From: JBDHWG01 sp046328525 | GTDB taxonomy: Bacteria; Chloroflexota; Anaerolineae; Epilineales; JAHCIE01 | Assembly: GCA_046328525.1 (NCBI GenBank) | Contig: JAXLWK010000003.1 | Location: 1,488,001-1,552,000, forward strand | Direction: 5' to 3' | Length of the DNA: 64,000 bases | Shown: positions 55,030-62,821 of the stretch, in pieces | Position numbering within the stretch: position 1 is the first letter of the stretch | How the letters are laid out: the number at the start of each line of letters is the position of its first letter | Notes under the pieces: model-generated | Databases searched by the model: none | The model's input: the letters and a program-made list of their open reading frames with translations, nothing else | Told to the model about the DNA's origin: nothing | Made by a program: the position numbers and the translations under genes

Positions 55030-55869
55030 TTATGACACCGTTCCGGCGAGGCTGTTAAAGGCGCGCCAGGCGAGGTATAGCTCCGGCAAGCTGTCCAGCG
55101 TTATCTCGACATGCCGACCATCCACGCGGCGGCTGCCTGGTACGGTCGCCGCTGCCTCGGCGTGCATCGTCTTCCCCCACCCCACGACCAGGTGATACGG
55201 CGGCGCAAGCTTGAACGGCATCGGCCGCGGCCCCGACACCGCCGCCCGCGCCGCGTCGCGGATCGCTGCGTGTGCCGTCTCCAGGCTGAGGCACTCAGCG
55301 GCGTAACGCCCCACAGCGTACTTGACCACCGCCGTGGACAGCGGCTCGCCCAGCAGCTCGCGCGCCTCTGCTGCGGCCTTGTCGTCGCCGGTCACGAGCG
55401 CGACGGGCACGTCGTACCAGCCCGCCAGCGCCGCGTTCAGCCCAATCTCGCCGACCTCGATGCCGTTCAGAAACACCTCGTAGATGATGCCACTCCACGT
55501 GTGGTCGAGGATGGCATCGGGCGTGCCGGCCTTCGCGTGATAGCCGACGAGAAAAGCCACGTCCCAGCCCTGGTCGGCGCCCTGCATCATCGAGAACGGC
55601 TTGGGCGAGCCGCTAATTAGCCGCGCCGCCGGGTGCAGCTTCTCGATGAGGATGTTGCGCATTGGGCCGTGGCTGTCGTTGACCAGGACGCGATTTGCTC
55701 CGCCCGCCAGCGCCCCCTCGACGGCTGCGTTCACGTCGAGAGTCATCAACTCCCGTGCGCGGGGGTAGTCCGAGCGGCCCGGCGTCGTATATTCATTGTC
55801 AATGATGCCGCTGATGCCTTCCATGTCGGCGGAGATGAAGACGGAAATGTTCGGTTGGGTATTCGTCAT
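55030..55869 (-). CDS. M55 family D-aminopeptidase (DppA-like)
   Basis: 279 residues, ATG with TTGGAGCG ahead. Metal-binding segments of the family: VFISADMEGISGI (Asp, Glu), LVNDSHGPMRN (Asp, His), FLVGYHAKAGT (His) and IYEVFLNGIEVGEIGLNAALAG. DppA-type enzymes are self-compartmentalising zinc peptidases that release N-terminal D-amino acids, used in peptidoglycan-peptide recycling. Cytosolic, no signal. A 48-residue open frame precedes it by 14 nt. Confidence 0.93.
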   Translation of the reverse strand: MTNTQPNISVFISADMEGISGIIDNEYTTPGRSDYPRARELMTLDVNAAVEGALAGGANRVLVNDSHGPMRNILIEKLHPAARLISGSPKPFSMMQGADQGWDVAFLVGYHAKAGTPDAILDHTWSGIIYEVFLNGIEVGEIGLNAALAGWYDVPVALVTGDDKAAAEARELLGEPLSTAVVKYAVGRYAAECLSLETAHAAIRDAARAAVSGPRPMPFKLAPPYHLVVGWGKTMHAEAAATVPGSRRVDGRHVEITLDSLPELYLAWRAFNSLAGTVS

Positions 55870-55883
55870 GTTCGCTCCAAGCG

Positions 55884-56030
55884 TTAGTCGTGGATAGGGA
55901 CCTCGCCGCCCGGCGGCCGCGACAGCGCGTCCAGGAGTAGCAACTGTGGATCAGCCGCCGTGGCGCGGACAGGCAAGGCGAAGAACGGACCGTGCCCCAG
56001 CCAGTCGGCCAGGATGCCATGTGCGCTCAC
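55884..56030 (-). CDS. Putative 48-residue small protein upstream of the D-aminopeptidase
   Basis: GTG start at 56030 with AGAAGGGAGG just ahead. Product begins MSAHGILADWLGHGPFFALP and ends PPGGEVPIHD. Spacing to the next start is 14 nt, so it would be in the same transcript. It lies exactly between the REP transposase stop and the peptidase gene, with no other explanation for that stretch. It could be a small protein or a chance frame; no homologue is known to me. Confidence 0.4.
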   Translation of the reverse strand: MSAHGILADWLGHGPFFALPVRATAADPQLLLLDALSRPPGGEVPIHD

Positions 56031-56038
56031 CCTCCCTT

Positions 56039-56545
56039 CTACGACGGGTAGAGATCGTCGCTCACCCACTTTAGCGGATTGGCAGCGATGTACTGGCGAA
56101 TACGGTCGAGGTCAGCCTCGTCGCGAATGATATGCTCATAGTAGTTGCGCTGCCACAACCGGCCTGGAAAGGGCGTCCAGTTCTTCTGTACCACTGCGTG
56201 CCGATAGAGTGCCGTTGTCAGAGATTTCACTCGGTGGACCACATCGGGCAGCGACAATTCGCCATGTGCCTCGGCCCACACGAGGATGCCATGAATGTGG
56301 TTCGGCATGACGATAAATGCGTCCGTCTCGATGCCGGGATAGTATTGCGGCACCTCGTCCCAGACCTGTTCGACCATGCATCCAGCCGGCGTCAACTCAA
56401 CGACGCCATCCACGATGTGGGCGAGTAGACAGACCCGATCTTGGGTGCAGATGGTCACGAAATAGGCGCCTGCCTGAGAATAGTCGTATCCCTTCAGTCG
56501 TATCGACCGGCGATGATGAATGTTGGGGTCATAATGTATCGGCAT
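56039..56545 (-). CDS. REP-associated tyrosine transposase (RAYT, Y1/HUH family)
   Basis: 168 residues from the ATG at 56545; the frame is open far upstream only because the repeat array has no stops. Y1-transposase features: RLKGYDYSQAGAYFVTICT, the HUH metal motif FIVMPNHIHGIL (H83, H85), and the nucleophile Tyr at 135 or 136 in RNYYEHIIRDEADLDRIRQYI. This is the TnpA_REP type, which cuts single-stranded DNA at REP palindromes and spreads them. The array of REP-derived modules starts about 25 bp from its start codon. Confidence 0.92.
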   Translation of the reverse strand: MPIHYDPNIHHRRSIRLKGYDYSQAGAYFVTICTQDRVCLLAHIVDGVVELTPAGCMVEQVWDEVPQYYPGIETDAFIVMPNHIHGILVWAEAHGELSLPDVVHRVKSLTTALYRHAVVQKNWTPFPGRLWQRNYYEHIIRDEADLDRIRQYIAANPLKWVSDDLYPS

Positions 56546-56568
56546 AGACGTAATTCCGTTCCCTCTCG

Positions 56569-57214
56569 TAGGGGCATCCCCCCGTGGATGCCCCATCCCC
56601 CGCCATCCCACATACCCCGCCCCCCCGTGGATGCCCCATCCCCCGCCATCCCACATACCCCGCCCCCCCGTGGATGCCCCATCCCCCGCCATCCCACATA
56701 CCCCGCCCCCCGCCATCCCACATACCCCGCCCCCCGTGGATGCCCCGCCCCCCGCCATTCCACATGCCCCGCCCCCCGCCATTCCACATGCCCCGCCCCC
56801 CCGTGGATGCCCCGCCCCCCGCCATTCCACATGCCCCGCCCCCCGTGGATGCCCCGCCCCCCGTGGATGCCCCATCCCCCGCCATCCCACATACCCCGCC
56901 CCCGTGGATACCCCGCCCCCCGTGGATGCCCCATCCCCCGCCATCCCACATACCCCGCCCCCCGTGGATACCCCGCCCCCCGTGGATGCCCCATCCCCCG
57001 CCATCCCACATACCCCCCCCCCCGTGGATGCCCCATCCCCCCGTGGATGCTCCATCGGCCTGCCCCTACACATACCGGGCGCGCCCCCCGTGGATGCCCC
57101 ATCCCCCGCCATCCCACATACCCCGCCCCCCCGTGGATGCCCCATCCCCCGCCATTCCACATGCCCCGCCCCCCGTCCGTCGGAAACCGGGGCAGGCACG
57201 GGGGCCTGCCCCTA
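56569..57214. repeat. Array of REP-derived modules beside the RAYT gene
   Basis: About 650 bp built from two short modules. Module A, CGTGGATGCCCC (variant CGTGGATACCCC), occurs about 15 times; module B, CCATCCCACATACCCC (variant CCATTCCACATGCCCC), about 12 times. They are joined by C-rich spacers and often alternate. At the left edge GGGGCATCC (56571-56579) faces GGATGCCCC (56586-56594) as a full palindrome. At the right edge GGGGCAGGC (57189-57197) faces GCCTGCCCC (57204-57212). CTACACATACCGGGCGCGCC follows the CTGCCCC segment twice (57067-57086 and 57213-57232). The stretch 56546-57302 has no believable gene, though all six frames are open over long parts. Confidence 0.85.
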
Positions 57215-57302
57215 CACATACCGGGCGCGCCCCCCGTGGGGGCATCCACGGGGGGGCCTCCCACCGGGTCCGTGGGCGATCCCCCAGGCCGGGGATCATG
57301 AA

Positions 57303-58196
57303 TCAACTTGGCTGGGCGTCCAGCAGATGGAGCGCGTCGGCGATGCGGGCCTTCGCGGCGTCGTCCGGCGCGAGCAAGGGCGCGCGCGACTTGCCGCCGC
57401 GATAGCTCCGCAGGTCCAGGGCGTACTTGTAGGCGGCGACGCCATACGGCCGGCTCACCTGCGCCTCGAACGCCGTCAGCGCCGTCTGGAGGCGGCGCGC
57501 ATCCTCATGGCGGCCCTCGACAGCAGCGTCATAGATGGCGACGGCCAGTTCCGGCGCGGCGTTGCCGACGGCCAGGTTCGCCCCGACGCAGCCGACGAGC
57601 ATGGCCGCGTGTAGCACGCGCGCCGCGCCTGTGAACAGGGCGAAGCCGTCGGCGGCGCTATCTACCTCGGCGGCGAGCTGCCCGACATCGCCAAAGCTAT
57701 CCTTCATGCCGACGATGTTCGGGTGGCGCGACAAGGCCGCCACAGTCTCAACGCCGATATTGAGACCGGTGAAAATCGGGACGTTGTAGATGAGCACGGG
57801 GACGGGCGAGGCGTCCGCGACGGCGGTATAGTGCGCGACGAGGGCAGCGTGGCTCATTTGCGGCTTGTAGAAGAACGGCGTCACGACCAGCACGACATCC
57901 GCCCCCAGCTCGGCGGCGCGCTTCGCCTGGCGAATCGTCTGCGCCGTCCCCTGGTGACCCACGCCGACGGACAGGATGCGGTCGGCGGGCACGGCGTCGC
58001 GGGTGGCGGTGATAACCTGGTCGCGCTCGTTGTCGTCGAGAACGACGAACTCGCCGGTCGAGCCGAGGGCCAGGAAGCCGTGGCAGCCGGCGGCCGCCCA
58101 CAGGCCAATGTTGTGCTTGATGGCGGCCGTGTCCACCTTATCGTCGTCGGTGAACGGGGTGACGCAGGCGGGATAGACGCCGTGGAGCTGGGGCAT
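57303..58196 (-). CDS. DapA-family class I aldolase (dihydrodipicolinate synthase/N-acetylneuraminate lyase-like)
   Basis: 297 residues, ATG with GGAGG upstream. LGSTGEFVVLDDNER (pyruvate-binding GSTGE), Tyr137 in IYNVP and the Schiff-base Lys165 in VGMKDSFGD are all present. The fold catalyses aldol addition or cleavage using pyruvate or a related keto acid. It is not next to other lysine-pathway genes; an amidohydrolase lies upstream on the same strand by 15 nt. The real substrate may therefore be a sugar acid or hydroxyproline-type compound. Confidence 0.88.
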   Translation of the reverse strand: MPQLHGVYPACVTPFTDDDKVDTAAIKHNIGLWAAAGCHGFLALGSTGEFVVLDDNERDQVITATRDAVPADRILSVGVGHQGTAQTIRQAKRAAELGADVVLVVTPFFYKPQMSHAALVAHYTAVADASPVPVLIYNVPIFTGLNIGVETVAALSRHPNIVGMKDSFGDVGQLAAEVDSAADGFALFTGAARVLHAAMLVGCVGANLAVGNAAPELAVAIYDAAVEGRHEDARRLQTALTAFEAQVSRPYGVAAYKYALDLRSYRGGKSRAPLLAPDDAAKARIADALHLLDAQPS

Positions 58197-58211
58197 GGAG
58201 AACCTCCGTAG

Positions 58212-59798
58212 TTAGAGTTTGTCTTGGTAGACCCACCGGCCGTCGAACATGGTCGCGTCCACGCGGGCGTTCAGGATGTCCATGGGCTGCACCTCGAAGA
58301 TGTCGTCGCTCAACACGACCAGGTCCGCGAGCTTGCCCGGCGTCAGCGTACCCTTCGCCGCCTCCTCGCCGGTCACGTAGGCAGCCCCAGCGGTATAGGC
58401 GTGCATAGCGGTGGGGACGGACACGCACTCCGCCGCGTACCAGCCGCCCTCCGGTGTGCCGTCGGCGCGGCGGCGCGTGACCGCGGCGTGGATGCCCTGG
58501 ATGACATCGGGCGTTTCGACGGGCGCGTCCGAGCCGAACGCCATCCGCGTCCCGCGGCCCAGAAGTGAGCACCAGGCGTAGGAGTAACGGGCGCGCGCGC
58601 CCCAGAGTTTATCGGCGACCAGCATATCGGAGGTGGCGTGGATCGGCTGCATCGAGGCGACGACGCCTAGCTCGGCCAGGCGTCCCAGATCGTCTGGGTG
58701 AAGGATCTGGACGTGCTCAATGCGCTGACGCAGCGGCGAATCGGCGCCGAGGCCTGCGCGCCACTCGGCGAATACGTCGAGAACCTTGCGATTGGCTCCA
58801 TCCCCGATCGCGTGGATGGCGAGGCTGATGCCGTTCTGAGCGCCGCGGAAAGCGAGGGAACGAAACTCGTCCAACTCCGTCGTGACGATGCCGCGATTGT
58901 TGGGCTGCCCCTCGAACGGCTCGATCATGTCCGCCGTCTCAGAACCGAGACTGCCATCCATGAACACCTTGAGGCCGCCGACGCGCAGGTTGTGGTCGCC
59001 GTCGCCGGAGCGCGTGCCGCGCGCGATCATTTCGTTGAGATAGTGCTTGGGCATGTACATGGCGACACGGAGGGGGAGGCGGCCGTCGTTTTTGAGCGCC
59101 GTAAAGTCCGCCCACAGCCCCGGCCCGTCGTCGTAGCCCATCTCGTGGCCGCCGACGATGCCCATGCGGTGCATGATGGGGAAGCCGCGCTCCAGAGCAG
59201 CGCGGCGCTGCTCCGACGTCGGCAGCGGGATAGCGTCATAGATGAGGCTGTTGGCGTTCTCCGCCACCACGCCCGTCGGTTCGCCGCGCTCATCGTGGCG
59301 AATCTCACCGCCGGGCGGGTTAGGTGTGACTGACGTTACGCCGGCCAGCTCGAGGGCGCGGCTGTTCGCCCACACTGAGTGGCCGTCCTTGCGCGTCAGA
59401 GCGACCGGATGGTTGGGCGCGACGCGGTCCAGGTCGGCGCGCGATGGGAAGGCGCCGCCCCACAGGTTGTGGTTCCAGCCCCAACCGCGAATCCATTGGC
59501 CGGGCGGCGTCATCGCCGCCTTGTCCGCGACCAGCCGCTGAATCTCAGCGACGCTGGCGATGCCGTCGAGGGCCAGACGGTCGAGATTTAGCGCCCAGCT
59601 CATGATATGCAGGTGGGCATCGGTGAACGCGGGCGTGACGGTCCGCCCGCCCAGGTCAATGCGCCGCCCATCCGGCATCTCATCCGCCGCGCCAACGGCG
59701 ACGATGCGGTTGCCCTGTACCGCGACGGCATCGGCGGCGGGCCGCGCCCACTCCATCGTGTACACGCGAGCATTCGTCAGGACCAGTGTATCACTCAT
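58212..59798 (-). CDS. YtcJ-like amidohydrolase (N-substituted formamide deformylase family)
   Basis: 528 residues from the ATG at 59798. TPAFTDAHLHI gives the HxH metal ligands after a beta-sandwich start (LVLTNARVYTMEWARP), followed by GWGWNHNLWGG, HDERGEPTGVVAENA, LGGLKVFMDGSLGS-like VGGLKVFMDGSLGSETA, AIHAIGDGANRKVLDVF, IEHVQIL and FGSDAPVETPDV with the final metal Asp. Family members deacylate amides and formamides. It overlaps the acetyltransferase gene by 8 nt and is followed by the DapA-like aldolase, so the three probably belong to one catabolic operon. Confidence 0.9.
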   Translation of the reverse strand: MSDTLVLTNARVYTMEWARPAADAVAVQGNRIVAVGAADEMPDGRRIDLGGRTVTPAFTDAHLHIMSWALNLDRLALDGIASVAEIQRLVADKAAMTPPGQWIRGWGWNHNLWGGAFPSRADLDRVAPNHPVALTRKDGHSVWANSRALELAGVTSVTPNPPGGEIRHDERGEPTGVVAENANSLIYDAIPLPTSEQRRAALERGFPIMHRMGIVGGHEMGYDDGPGLWADFTALKNDGRLPLRVAMYMPKHYLNEMIARGTRSGDGDHNLRVGGLKVFMDGSLGSETADMIEPFEGQPNNRGIVTTELDEFRSLAFRGAQNGISLAIHAIGDGANRKVLDVFAEWRAGLGADSPLRQRIEHVQILHPDDLGRLAELGVVASMQPIHATSDMLVADKLWGARARYSYAWCSLLGRGTRMAFGSDAPVETPDVIQGIHAAVTRRRADGTPEGGWYAAECVSVPTAMHAYTAGAAYVTGEEAAKGTLTPGKLADLVVLSDDIFEVQPMDILNARVDATMFDGRWVYQDKL

Positions 59799-60279
59799 AA
59801 TTCTTTTCCATCTCCATGCCGTCGGTCGGGCCGACGTAGTAGCGCGGGCGAATGCCAATCTCCTGGTAGCCCAGGCTGCGGTAAAGGTGTCGCGCGGGGT
59901 CGTTGTCCACGCGCACCACGAGTCGGAAGCGCCGCGTCGGTGCGCGCGCCTCCACGTCCTGCATCAACGCCCGGCCGATACCGTTGTTGCGCGCCGCCGG
60001 GGCGACAGCGATATTCACGATCCAGGTGATGCCGGTGTTCCAGTCCACCGCCCCGACGATGAAGCCCAGGAGGCGATCCGCTGCGACGGCCTTGCGGAAA
60101 ATGTGGCGGACGACGAGGGCGCCGGTGAAGTCAATCCAACCCCACGCCTCGGTGGTGAAGCACAGACGCTCCAAACGGACCACCCCTCGCAAGTCGGCCA
60201 GGCGCACGTCGCTTAGCGCAAACGCGAGGGGTGTCTCAGGGGTTTTAGACTCAGAGAGTATCGCTGTCGGGTTCCTCAT
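59791..60279 (-). CDS. GNAT acetyltransferase, RimI-like
   Basis: 162 residues. VRLADLRGVVRLERLCFTTEAW at the start, acetyl-CoA loop NIAVAPAARNNGIGRALMQ (R/QxxGxG/A), and VRVDNDPARHLYRSLGYQEIGIRPRYY with GMEMEKNY at the end match RimI-type N-terminal acetyltransferases. The annotated start at 60279 overlaps the upstream gene by 29 nt; a GTG at 60207 would fit the family length better. Substrate not known. Confidence 0.85.
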   Translation of the reverse strand: MRNPTAILSESKTPETPLAFALSDVRLADLRGVVRLERLCFTTEAWGWIDFTGALVVRHIFRKAVAADRLLGFIVGAVDWNTGITWIVNIAVAPAARNNGIGRALMQDVEARAPTRRFRLVVRVDNDPARHLYRSLGYQEIGIRPRYYVGPTDGMEMEKNYE

Positions 60280-60640
60280 CGGCGAAGTCGTCGTCGCTCA
60301 CATCCCAGCTGTCCAGGTGGTCACGAATCTCCTCGCAGCTCTGGAGCACCAGGTCGGCCCGCCACTCCTGGCTGGCTTTGTCGGTCCAGCCGGGCCGATC
60401 CGGGTACTTCTCGGTGAACTCGCGGGTGCGTGTCTCGAACTGGTCCAGCGCCAGGCGCGGCTCGTCCTCTTGCAGCAAGCGCTCGATGAGGCGCTGCTTC
60501 GTCGCCCAGCGCTCGGTCAGCGTACTCACCAGGCTCGACGGCCCACCGCTGACCCCAGCCGGCCGCTTCAAGCCCTGGGACACCAGGGGCTTGACAGTCT
60601 TGAGAAGCTCCTGCAACGCTTCGCGGTCCGACGTCGTCAT
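60251..60640 (-). CDS. Conserved-looking hypothetical protein, acidic C-terminus
   Basis: 129 residues. The ATG at 60640 shares its A with the stop of the NYN gene (TGATG), and GAGGTG lies upstream, so it is coupled to that gene. Helical N-terminal half (REALQELLKTVKPLVSQGL, TERWATKQRLIERLLQEDE), then WDVSDDDFADEEPDSDTL. No domain recognised. The overlap with the gene before it suggests a functional link with the NYN-LOTUS protein. Confidence 0.65.
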   Translation of the reverse strand: MTTSDREALQELLKTVKPLVSQGLKRPAGVSGGPSSLVSTLTERWATKQRLIERLLQEDEPRLALDQFETRTREFTEKYPDRPGWTDKASQEWRADLVLQSCEEIRDHLDSWDVSDDDFADEEPDSDTL

Positions 60641-62583
60641 CACACCTCGCGCATCGGCTCAGGGCTGTTCTCATACGGCCCCAGCAGCCGCGACAGGAAT
60701 TGGGCCGTGCGCTCCTTCTGGGGCAGCTCGCCGGGCAGCATGGCAAGCTGCTTCAGCAGCGTGCGGATGGGCGTCGGGCTGACGGCGCACAGCCGGGTCA
60801 GCAGGTCTTCGAGGGCGCGGCCGACGGCCGGGTTCGGATGGTGGTGCAGCTGGAACGCCATCTGCACCGGCGAAGCGTTGGGCTGCGCCTGGAACGTCGG
60901 CTCGAAACGGCGGCCGGCGATGGCGAGAAAGTACGACAGCATCGGACGCATCAGGCCGCGCACGCGCTCCTGCACCATGTCGTCGGTGTAGGCCAGGTAG
61001 AAGAAGGCGAGGTAGTACGGGACAGCTTCCTCGTACTCGCGCTCCACGAATCGGTAGCCCGCCTGCACCGAACAATAGCCGGCCAGATACCATTTGAGGT
61101 CTTCCAGCGTCGCGCCTGCCTCGCCGGTGTCCAGGGCCATCTGTTGAATCTTTGTCGCCAGGAGGTACTTGGTGGCGCTCGCCGCGAAGTCGCGCACGCG
61201 CAGCCGCGTGCCTTCGTCGAACAGACGGCGCGACTCCAGGCAGCTAATGACGGCCTCGGCAGGCGGGTCAATGTTGTCCAGGTCGGGCAGCACCGGCAGC
61301 AAGGGGGCGTGGGCGCTCAAGGGGTTGGTGGACTGCTGCGGCGGGGCCGTGAACGTGCCGTCGGTCTGCTCGATGACGCCAACGCGCACCATCTCGCTCA
61401 GGAGCGCCTCGATGTACTCGGCGTGCTCCGGGCCACCGAACAGAGCGATGGACACCTCGACCACGTCAATCTGCAGGCCGCCCTCGACGATCTTGCGCAC
61501 GTAAGCGCCCTCGCTGCGGCGGACGAACGTGTCGCCGTCCACGCCGGACATCAGCTCGGCGGGGGCCGCCAGGGAGGGCGGGTTGGCGAACTCGAGGCAG
61601 CTGCTGCGATAGGCGAGACGGAGGACATCGCGCACCTGGCTCTGGGGCCGCAGGGCGTTCTCGCCGTCGTAGCGCTCGCGCAACATGATGGCAACCTGCT
61701 CCAGGCTGACCGGCTGCATGCTGGTGTTGAACACCTCGTAGATGTCGCCCAGGACGCCCCGCCGCGTTCCGAGATCGAGCACCGGCAGGCCAACGCGGCG
61801 CAGGTAGCGCTTGTACGTCTCGGCCAGGGGGCGCAAGTCGCCCTTCGGAACCGCAGCCATCTCCTGGGCGTCGAGCGGCGCGACGTAGATTTGCCCGTCG
61901 CGCACCTCCAGGCGCACGATGTCGGTGCTATCCTCCAGGAAGGTCTTGAACTGATCGTAGCCGTAGTAGGTCTCGTTGAACGCCGGGTCGAGCGCCACCA
62001 TGCGCTGCTTGAGCTTGCCGGCGAACACCGGGATCTCGCCCTGCTGCTCGAAGGCGCGCAGGGCGCGCAGGAGGACGGCGTGAGCTTCGCTGACGTCGAA
62101 CTCCTGGGACAGGTCCAGGCTACCGACCAGCGCCTCGTAGAACACGAACTCATCCACGCTCTTGACGAGGATCTCGCTGGTCGAGCGCCGCAGGCCAATG
62201 CCGACGGTGTACTTGCCGTACTCGCGCAGCTTGTTGATCAGGGACGAGTAGTCGGAGTCGCCGGAGACGATGGCGAACGTCTGCACGTTCGAGTGGGTAA
62301 AGACAGTCTCGATAGCCTCGATGCACAGGCGGATGTCGGCGCCGTTCTTGTGGGCCATGCCGTAGCTGTAGAGCTGGACCAGGTTGACGGCATTCTCGAG
62401 CAGCTCGCTGCGGTAGCGGCTGTAGCGCCGCCAATCGCCATACGCGCGCTTGATGGTGACGCGGCCTCGGTTCTTCAGGAAGTCGAAGAGCTTGCCTAGC
62501 TCTAGCTCGCGGTGGTCATCCTCAGCAGCAGCGGCGATGTTCTCGAAATCAATGAATACAGCGATCTGATTCTGCGGCTCCAT
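60640..62583 (-). CDS. NYN-domain nuclease-like protein with LOTUS/OST-HTH domain
   Basis: 647 residues from the ATG at 62583 (TCGAGGA ahead); the open frame extends to 62745 without a better site. N-terminal NYN/PIN-like domain (about 1-160) with the acidic residues in AVFIDFENIA (Asp12), GADIRLCIEA and FAIVSGDSDYSSLI. An OST-HTH/LOTUS-like module (about 165-250: SEAHAVLLRALRAFEQQGEIPVFAGKLKQRM, YDQFKTFLEDS) follows, and a second related winged-helix segment lies at about 260-340. The rest (about 430-647) is helical and unknown. LabA-like NYN-LOTUS proteins act on or bind RNA. It heads the operon of hypothetical, GNAT, amidohydrolase and aldolase genes. Confidence 0.85.
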   Translation of the reverse strand: MEPQNQIAVFIDFENIAAAAEDDHRELELGKLFDFLKNRGRVTIKRAYGDWRRYSRYRSELLENAVNLVQLYSYGMAHKNGADIRLCIEAIETVFTHSNVQTFAIVSGDSDYSSLINKLREYGKYTVGIGLRRSTSEILVKSVDEFVFYEALVGSLDLSQEFDVSEAHAVLLRALRAFEQQGEIPVFAGKLKQRMVALDPAFNETYYGYDQFKTFLEDSTDIVRLEVRDGQIYVAPLDAQEMAAVPKGDLRPLAETYKRYLRRVGLPVLDLGTRRGVLGDIYEVFNTSMQPVSLEQVAIMLRERYDGENALRPQSQVRDVLRLAYRSSCLEFANPPSLAAPAELMSGVDGDTFVRRSEGAYVRKIVEGGLQIDVVEVSIALFGGPEHAEYIEALLSEMVRVGVIEQTDGTFTAPPQQSTNPLSAHAPLLPVLPDLDNIDPPAEAVISCLESRRLFDEGTRLRVRDFAASATKYLLATKIQQMALDTGEAGATLEDLKWYLAGYCSVQAGYRFVEREYEEAVPYYLAFFYLAYTDDMVQERVRGLMRPMLSYFLAIAGRRFEPTFQAQPNASPVQMAFQLHHHPNPAVGRALEDLLTRLCAVSPTPIRTLLKQLAMLPGELPQKERTAQFLSRLLGPYENSPEPMREV

Positions 62584-62698
62584 TTCGGTCCTCGACAATT
62601 CCAGCGGCGGCGGGTTTGATTCGGCAGCGTCCCGTCCGTCGTGACACCTCATTGGCAGGCGGTTTTGGTTTGGGGCGCGAGTTTTGTTCCATCCAGAC

Positions 62699-62707
62699 TG
62701 GTATAAT
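62699..62707 (+). promoter_or_regulatory. Extended -10 promoter upstream of mutL
   Basis: TGGTATAAT (TGn plus consensus TATAAT at 62702-62707), 115 nt before the mutL start and in the divergent gap to the NYN gene. It resembles the element at 48561. Confidence 0.5.
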
Positions 62708-62821
62708 TTTGCATCCGATACCAGAAACGGGCAAATGAACAACACGACCGGCCTTCAGGACGGCTTTTCTCACTCGGTCATCTGTGCTAAACTTCTAGTC
62801 CGCAGGTGCGAGGGAGGATGT

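Noticed and set aside
56569..57214. CRISPR array
   Set aside because: Modules alternate without unique spacers of constant length, and no cas genes lie nearby. The sequence fits REP-derived modules beside a RAYT.
56584..57614. Pro/His-rich proteins encoded by the repeat array on the plus strand
   Set aside because: The frames are open only because the C-rich modules contain no stop codons. There are no ribosome sites and all six frames behave alike.
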